Shown here: in pieces, positions 58,580-64,000 of the stretch
Numbering within the stretch: position 1 is the stretch's first letter
How the letters are laid out: every line of letters begins with the position of its first letter
Assembly: GCF_030555055.1 (NCBI RefSeq)
Contig: NZ_JAMOAO010000001.1
Span: forward strand, 3,038,001-3,102,000
Reading direction: 5' to 3'
Source: Nocardiopsis sp. YSL2
GTDB lineage: Bacteria; Actinomycetota; Actinomycetes; Streptosporangiales; Streptosporangiaceae
DNA length: 64,000 nucleotides
Notes under the pieces: model-generated
Told to the model about the DNA's origin: nothing
The model's input: the letters and a program-made list of their open reading frames with translations, nothing else
Databases searched by the model: none
Program-made: the position numbers and the translations under genes

Positions 58580-61500
58580 GTGTTCGACACCGTGCTCATC
58601 GCCAACCGCGGCGAGATCGCCTGCCGCATCATCCGTTCAGCCCGAGACATCGGCCTGCGAACCGTCGCGGTCTACTCCGACGCCGACGCGGGAGCCCCGC
58701 ACACCCGGCTCGCCGACGAGGCGGTCCGGCTCGGCCCCGCGCCCGCCGCCGAGAGCTACCTGCACATCGAACGCGTGCTGGCCGCGGCCGCGGCCAGCGG
58801 GGCGGGAGCCGTCCACCCCGGCTACGGCTTCCTGTCCGAGAGCGCGGCCTTCGCCCGCGCGGTCGAGGACGCCGGGATGGTGTTCGTGGGCCCCGAGCCC
58901 CGCCACCTGGAACAGTTCGGCGACAAGCACACGGCGCGCAAGGCCGCCGCGGCGGCCGGGCTCCCCATGGTCCCCGGCAGCGAGACCCTGCCAGACGCCG
59001 ACGCGGCCGTGGCCGCCGCGGAGGCCATCGGCTACCCCGTGATCCTCAAGTCCACCTCCGGCGGAGGCGGGATCGGGCTGCGCGCCTGCGCGGACCCCGG
59101 CGAACTGCGTGCCGCCTTCGACCAGGTCAGCCGGATGGCCGAGACCCACTTCGGCGGGGGCGGAGTCTTCGTCGAGCGCTTCGTCTCCCGGGCCCGCCAC
59201 GTGGAGGTCCAGGTCTTCGGTGACGGCCGGGGCGGCGTGGTCACCGTCGGCGACCGCGACTGCTCCCTCCAGCGCCGCAACCAGAAGGTGGTGGAGGAGG
59301 CGCCCGCGCCCGGACTGCCCGACGCGTTGCGCGCCGAACTGCACCGCACCGCCCGTGAACTGTGCGCCGGTGTGTCCTACCGCAGCGCGGGCACGGTGGA
59401 GTTCGTCTTCGACGCCGACCGCGGCGAGGCCTCGTTCCTGGAGGTCAACACCCGCCTGCAGGTGGAGCACCCGGTGACGGAGGAGGTCGCCGGGATCGAC
59501 CTGGTCGCCTGGATGCTGCGCCTGGCCCGCGGCGAGGACGTGCTGGCCGGCGTTCCCCCGGAGGGCCCCGCGCTCACCGGCCACGCCGTCGAGGCCCGCG
59601 TGTACGCCGAGGACCCCGCCCATGACTTCCGGCCCAGCTCCGGCCTGCTCACCCGTGTCGAGTTCCCCTCCGACGCGCGCGTCGACGCCTGGGTGGAGAC
59701 CGGCCAGCGCGTCACCAGCGACTACGACCCCATGCTGGCCAAGGTGATCGTGCGCGGCGAGGACCGCGACGACGCGTTCGACCGGCTCGGCCGCGCCCTG
59801 TCCGAGGTCCGGGTGGACGGCCTCCAGACCAACCTGGGACTGCTGCGCGCCCTGACCGCGCACGGGGACGTCCGCGCGGTCGACCACACCACCGCCACGT
59901 GCGCGGGGGTCGGCGATCCGGAGCCGCGCATCGAGGTGGAGCGCGCCGGAACGCTCACCACCGTCCAGGACTGGCCCGGGCGCACCGGGTACTGGCAGGT
60001 GGGCGTGCCGCCGTCGGGGGCCATGGACGACCTGTCCCTGCGGCTGGGCAACCGGGCGCTGGGCAACCCCGAGGGAGCCCCCGGGCTGGAGTGCACCATG
60101 GAGGGGCCCGCCCTGCGGTTCTCCCATGCCATGACGGTGTGCGTCACCGGTGCCCCCGCCGACGTGACCGTGGACGGCGCGGCCGTCCCCCAGTGGGAAC
60201 CGGTCGAGGTGCCCGCGGGCGCGCGGCTCGACGTCGGTGCCGCCCGCGGCCCGGGCATGCGCACGTACGTGCTGGTGCGCGGCGGCCTGGACGTCCCGGC
60301 CTACCTTGGGAGCGCGTCCACGTTCACCGCGGGCGAGTACGGCGGCCACGGTGGCCGGGCCCTGCGGCTGGGCGACGCGCTGCGCCCCGGCCCGGTCGGC
60401 TCCGACGCGCCCGTGCCACGGCCCGTGCCCGAGGCGGAGCGGCCCGACTTCGCGGCCCCGGTCGGGGCGGGAACGGACTCCGGGGCGCCCGACGCGTCCT
60501 CCGCCGCGCTCCCGTCCCCCGCCGCCGCCCACTCCCATTGGGACATCGAGGTGTCCGAGGGACCGCACGCGGCTCCGGAGTTCCTCACCCGCGAGGGCCT
60601 GGCCGACTTCTACGCCACCGCGTGGAGGGTGCACCCCCAGTCCGCGCGCAACGGCGTCCGGCTGTCCGGACCCAAGCAGACCTGGGCCCGCCCCGACGGC
60701 GGCCAGGCCGGGCTGCATCCCTCCAACGTCCACGACACCGCCTACTCCATCGGCGCGGTCAACCTCTCCGGCGACACCCCCGTGCTCCTCGGCCCGGACG
60801 GCCCCAGCCTGGGCGGGTTCGTGTGCCCCGTCACGGTCGTCACCGGCTCCCGGTGGAAGGTCGGCCAGCTCCGTCCGGGCGACACCGTCCGGTTCCACCC
60901 GGTCACCGAGGCCGCCGCCGAGAAGCTGCACTCGGCCCCCGCCGCCGCCCCGCTGCTGCGCGGCACGGGGCCCGACGGCGACGACGGCGTGCTCGCCCGG
61001 GTCCTCGCCGGCGAGGACACCCCCGAGGTGACCTACCGGCGCAGCGGCCACGACAACGTCCTGGTCGAGTACGGTCCCATGGTGCTCGACCTCGGGCTGC
61101 GCATGCGCGTCCACGCCCTCATGGCGGCGCTGGACGAGGCGGCGCCCGAGGGCATCGTCGACACCACACCCGGTGTGCGGTCGCTCCACCTGCACATCGA
61201 TCCCGAGGTCCTGCCGCTGCGCACCCTGCTCGGCCTGCTCCAGGAGATCGAGGCGCAACTGCCGCCCACCTCCCGGCTGAGCGTGCCCAGCCGGACCCTG
61301 CACCTGCCGATGTCCTTTGACGACCCCTCCATCCACGAGGCCATCGCCCGCTACGGGGTCGCCGTGCGCGACGACGCCCCCTGGAACCCCGACAACATCG
61401 AGTTCATCCGCCGGATCAACGGCCTGGACTCCGTCGAGCAGGTGCGTGACATCGTCTTCGACGCCTCCTACCTGGTCCTGGGGCTGGGCGACGTCTACCT

Positions 61501-62248
61501 GGGGGCGCCGGCCGCCACGCCGCTCGATCCCCGGCACCGGCTGGTCACCACCAAGTACAGCCCCGCCCGCACCTGGACCCCGGAGGCCGGGGTGGGCATC
61601 GGCGGCGCCTACCTGTGCGTGTACGGGATGGAGAGCCCCGGCGGCTACCAGCTCATCGGCCGGACGGTGCCGATCTGGTCGGGGCTGCGCCAGTACGGAC
61701 CCTTCGAACCCGGAACCCCGTGGCTGCTCAGGTTCTTCGACCGCATCAGCTGGTACCCCGTCGAGCACGAGGAACTGCTCGACATCCGGGCCGACCTCCT
61801 GGCCGGCCGGTACGAGCCGGCCATCGGCGAGGGCGAGTTCGTGCTCGCCGACCACGAGCGCTTCCTCGCCGAGAACGCCGAGTCCATCACGGCCTTCCGC
61901 GACCGCCAGGCGGCGGCGTTCGAGACCGAGCGCCAGGCGTGGGAGGCCGCGGGCGAGTTCGACGACAAGCCCGAACCCGCGCCCGTGCCCGAGACCGGAA
62001 CACTCGACCTCCCGCCCGACGCGAGCCTCGTCGAGGCGCCGCTGTCCGCCTCCGTGTGGAAGGTGGACGTGGCCCCGGGCGACACGGTGGAGGAGGGCCA
62101 GCCGGTGGTCCGGTTGGAAGCCATGAAGCTGGAGGTCGTCGTTCGCGCACCCGTCGCGGGTACGGTCTCCGACATCCTCGTCGCGCCGGGGCAGCACCTC
62201 GATCCGGGGCGTGCCCTGGCCGTCATCACGCAAGGAGAGACCGCCTGA
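58580..62248 (+). CDS. uca: Urea carboxylase
   Basis: 1222 residues from GTG 58580. Biotin carboxylase about 1-450 (LIANRGEIACRIIRSARDIG, LKSTSGGGGIGLRAC, FLEVNTRLQVEHPVTEEVAG); carboxyltransferase built of AHS2/KipA-like (about 452-790) and AHS1/KipI-like (about 815-1050) parts; biotinyl domain with EAMKLE, biotin Lys1183. Converts urea, ATP and bicarbonate to allophanate. The motif is EAMKLE rather than EAMKME. Overlaps the next start by one base. Confidence 0.95.
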   Translation: MFDTVLIANRGEIACRIIRSARDIGLRTVAVYSDADAGAPHTRLADEAVRLGPAPAAESYLHIERVLAAAAASGAGAVHPGYGFLSESAAFARAVEDAGMVFVGPEPRHLEQFGDKHTARKAAAAAGLPMVPGSETLPDADAAVAAAEAIGYPVILKSTSGGGGIGLRACADPGELRAAFDQVSRMAETHFGGGGVFVERFVSRARHVEVQVFGDGRGGVVTVGDRDCSLQRRNQKVVEEAPAPGLPDALRAELHRTARELCAGVSYRSAGTVEFVFDADRGEASFLEVNTRLQVEHPVTEEVAGIDLVAWMLRLARGEDVLAGVPPEGPALTGHAVEARVYAEDPAHDFRPSSGLLTRVEFPSDARVDAWVETGQRVTSDYDPMLAKVIVRGEDRDDAFDRLGRALSEVRVDGLQTNLGLLRALTAHGDVRAVDHTTATCAGVGDPEPRIEVERAGTLTTVQDWPGRTGYWQVGVPPSGAMDDLSLRLGNRALGNPEGAPGLECTMEGPALRFSHAMTVCVTGAPADVTVDGAAVPQWEPVEVPAGARLDVGAARGPGMRTYVLVRGGLDVPAYLGSASTFTAGEYGGHGGRALRLGDALRPGPVGSDAPVPRPVPEAERPDFAAPVGAGTDSGAPDASSAALPSPAAAHSHWDIEVSEGPHAAPEFLTREGLADFYATAWRVHPQSARNGVRLSGPKQTWARPDGGQAGLHPSNVHDTAYSIGAVNLSGDTPVLLGPDGPSLGGFVCPVTVVTGSRWKVGQLRPGDTVRFHPVTEAAAEKLHSAPAAAPLLRGTGPDGDDGVLARVLAGEDTPEVTYRRSGHDNVLVEYGPMVLDLGLRMRVHALMAALDEAAPEGIVDTTPGVRSLHLHIDPEVLPLRTLLGLLQEIEAQLPPTSRLSVPSRTLHLPMSFDDPSIHEAIARYGVAVRDDAPWNPDNIEFIRRINGLDSVEQVRDIVFDASYLVLGLGDVYLGAPAATPLDPRHRLVTTKYSPARTWTPEAGVGIGGAYLCVYGMESPGGYQLIGRTVPIWSGLRQYGPFEPGTPWLLRFFDRISWYPVEHEELLDIRADLLAGRYEPAIGEGEFVLADHERFLAENAESITAFRDRQAAAFETERQAWEAAGEFDDKPEPAPVPETGTLDLPPDASLVEAPLSASVWKVDVAPGDTVEEGQPVVRLEAMKLEVVVRAPVAGTVSDILVAPGQHLDPGRALAVITQGETA

Positions 62249-63945
62249 TGCCCACCCCCACCGACCGCGTCCGGTCCGCCTACCAGAGGATCGCCGAAGC
62301 CGACCGTCCCGAGGTGTGGATCCACCTGCGCCCCGAACAGGAGCTGGCCGTGGAGGCCAAGGCCCTGGAGGAGCGGCTCGCCGCCGGGGAGCACCTCCCG
62401 CTGGCCGGAACGCTCGTGGCGGTCAAGGACAACGTCGACGTGGCCGGCCTGCCCACGACGGCGGCGTGCCGGGAGTTCGCCCGCACCCCCGGCACCACCG
62501 CGACGGCCGTCCGACGTCTCGTGGACGAGGGCGCGCTGGTCCTCGGCAAGACCAACCTCGACCAGTTCGCGACCGGTCTCGTGGGCACGCGCAGCCCGTA
62601 CGGTGCCGTCCGCAACGCCCTGGACCCCGAGCGGGTCTCCGGCGGCTCCAGCGCGGGATCGGCGGTCGCGGTGGCGCTGGGCATCGCCGACATCGGCATC
62701 GGTACCGACACCGCCGGGTCGGGCCGGGTCCCGGCGGCCCTGCACGGCATCGTCGGGCTCAAGCCCACGGTCGGTCTGGTCCCGGCCACCGGTGTGGTTC
62801 CGGCCGCGCGCCCCTACGACTGCGTGACGGTCTTCGCCCAGGACCTGGCGACCGCCCGGAGGGCCCTGACGACGATGGCGGGCCCCGACTCAGGGGACGC
62901 CTTCAGCCGGGACTGGCCCGCCGACGTCCGGCTGGGGCCCCGTTTCCCGGCCCGGGTGGCCGTTCCGACGGAGGCGGGGCTGGAGCCGCTCGGCGAGGCC
63001 GAGCGGGCGGCGTTCCGCGCGGCCGCCGACACGCTCCGGGCAGCCGGGGCAGGCACCACGGAGGTGGACGTGGCGCCGCTGCTGGAGGCGGCCCGGCTGC
63101 TGTACGACGGTGCCCTGGTGGCCGAGCGCTACGCCGCGGTGGGGGAGTTCCTGGCGAGCGGCCCGGACTCGGCCGACCCGACGGTCAGCGGGATCATCGT
63201 GCCGGCCGGAAGGATCCCCGCCCACGAGCTGGCCGCCGACCAGCACCGGCTGGTGGAGTACCGGGCCGCGGCGCGCGAGATGCTCTCCGGGTTCGACGCC
63301 CTCATGCTGCCCACCACCGTCGGGCATCCGACGCTGGCGGAGGTCGCGGCGGACCCGGTGGGTGAGAACTCGCGTCTGGGCACGTACACGAACTTCGTGA
63401 ACCTGTTGGACATGGCGGCCGTGGCGGTGCCCGCGGGCGAGGCGGACGGGCACACGTTCGGGGTCAGCCTCATCGCCGGGGCCTTCGAGGACCAGGTGCT
63501 CCTGGACCTGGCGGCGACCCTGGCCGGGGAGGACCCTGGCGAGGCCGTCTCGGACCAGGGTGTGGAGCTGGCGGTGTTCGGCGCGCACCTGCGCGGGCAG
63601 CCGCTCAACCACCAGCTCACCGATCCGGGCGCGCGTTTCGTGGAGGCGACCGAGACCAGCGCCGACTACCGGATGGTGGCGCTGCCCACCACACCGCCGA
63701 AGCCGGGCGTGCTGCGGGTGCGCGACGGGGGGCGGCCGCTGCGCTGCGAGGTCTGGAGGATCTCCCGGGCGGCCCTGGGCACGTTCCTCGCCCACCTGCC
63801 CGCGCCGATGTCGCTGGGCTCGGTGACGCTGGCCGACGGCCGCAGCGTGGTCGGGTTCGGCTGTGACGGGTCCGCCGCCGAGGGGGCCGACGACATCACC
63901 GAGCACGGCGGCTGGGCGGCCTACCTGGAGTCGCGCCGGGACTGA
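62248..63945 (+). CDS. atzF: Allophanate hydrolase (AtzF type)
   Basis: 565 residues from the ATG overlapping the urea carboxylase TGA. Amidase domain: catalytic Lys in LVAVKDNVDVAG (about 57), cis-Ser in VSGGSSAGSAVAVALG (about 133), nucleophile Ser in DTAGSGRVPAALHGIVG (about 157); C-terminal allophanate-hydrolase domain (about 440-565, with VFGAHLRGQPLNHQLTDPGA and YRMVALPTTPPKPG). Splits allophanate into ammonia and CO2. With Uca it forms an ATP-dependent urea route independent of urease. Confidence 0.95.
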   Translation: MPTPTDRVRSAYQRIAEADRPEVWIHLRPEQELAVEAKALEERLAAGEHLPLAGTLVAVKDNVDVAGLPTTAACREFARTPGTTATAVRRLVDEGALVLGKTNLDQFATGLVGTRSPYGAVRNALDPERVSGGSSAGSAVAVALGIADIGIGTDTAGSGRVPAALHGIVGLKPTVGLVPATGVVPAARPYDCVTVFAQDLATARRALTTMAGPDSGDAFSRDWPADVRLGPRFPARVAVPTEAGLEPLGEAERAAFRAAADTLRAAGAGTTEVDVAPLLEAARLLYDGALVAERYAAVGEFLASGPDSADPTVSGIIVPAGRIPAHELAADQHRLVEYRAAAREMLSGFDALMLPTTVGHPTLAEVAADPVGENSRLGTYTNFVNLLDMAAVAVPAGEADGHTFGVSLIAGAFEDQVLLDLAATLAGEDPGEAVSDQGVELAVFGAHLRGQPLNHQLTDPGARFVEATETSADYRMVALPTTPPKPGVLRVRDGGRPLRCEVWRISRAALGTFLAHLPAPMSLGSVTLADGRSVVGFGCDGSAAEGADDITEHGGWAAYLESRRD

Positions 63946-64000
63946 CCGGATCGCGCGGGCCCCTGCCGCCGCGGGGCTGGGGTTCGGTCGGGTCACCCGC

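Noticed and set aside
58637..62233. Very long minus-strand open frame antisense to urea carboxylase
   Set aside because: The translation is Val/Gly/Arg/His-rich with no domain, while the plus strand encodes a complete known enzyme. It is a GC-bias shadow.

Overview
The window is very GC-rich DNA with GTG/TTG starts, strong codon bias and many stop/start overlaps. It looks like an actinomycete chromosome. The gene families and the pSAM2-type integrative element suggest Nocardiopsis or a close relative; that placement is inference, because no rRNA or species marker is present.

Layout. 1-6.4 kb: chromosomal genes (a partial anti-sigma-type ATPase, a NUDIX relic, DUF3140, a FUSC transporter, a spermidine-synthase-like protein, a sorbosone-dehydrogenase lipoprotein). 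6.6-7.6 kb: an intact IS5-family insertion sequence whose CTAG target duplication contains the stop codon of the neighbouring GH9 cellulase. 7.6-17.4 kb: cellulase with a CebR-type operator, an HsdR_N-like protein, an extended SDR and a TetR regulator sharing a 12-bp operator, an arsenic operon (arsC divergent from arsR-acr3), and a tandem DUF4333 lipoprotein.

17.86-29.58 kb: an actinomycete integrative and conjugative element (AICE) of about 11.7 kb, bounded by a 45-bp direct repeat of the 3' half of tRNA-Gly(CCC). The intact tRNA is at the right end. Its core runs as one overlapping series (pra-like, orf82, FtsK-type tra, RepSA-like rep, xis, int). The regulatory and accessory part has a tandem-GntR regulator, an HD protein, two paralogous XRE regulators with a shared upstream box, and an XRE/Clp-N/NUDIX operon. 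It also has a visibly low-GC cassette (DUF2335 membrane protein plus a small basic protein) flanked by a 14-bp direct repeat. Outside the left att repeat lie the last 59 codons of a second, nearly identical integrase, the relic of another element that used the same site.

29.7-44.2 kb: dCTP deaminase, a glycine-betaine-type ABC operon, a rhomboid protease, an oligopeptide ABC operon with both ATPases fused, and a PBP4-type DD-carboxypeptidase. 44.3-57.7 kb: regulators paired with small enzymes (AraC with a DinB-like protein, MmyB-type XRE with an SDR, MarR with a LigB dioxygenase), an L,D-transpeptidase, NADAR, DoxX, and an OmpR/histidine-kinase pair convergent with a TAXI binding lipoprotein. 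57.8-63.9 kb: GntR/FCD regulator, urea carboxylase and allophanate hydrolase, an ATP-dependent urea-degrading operon. Strong hairpins punctuate most operon ends.
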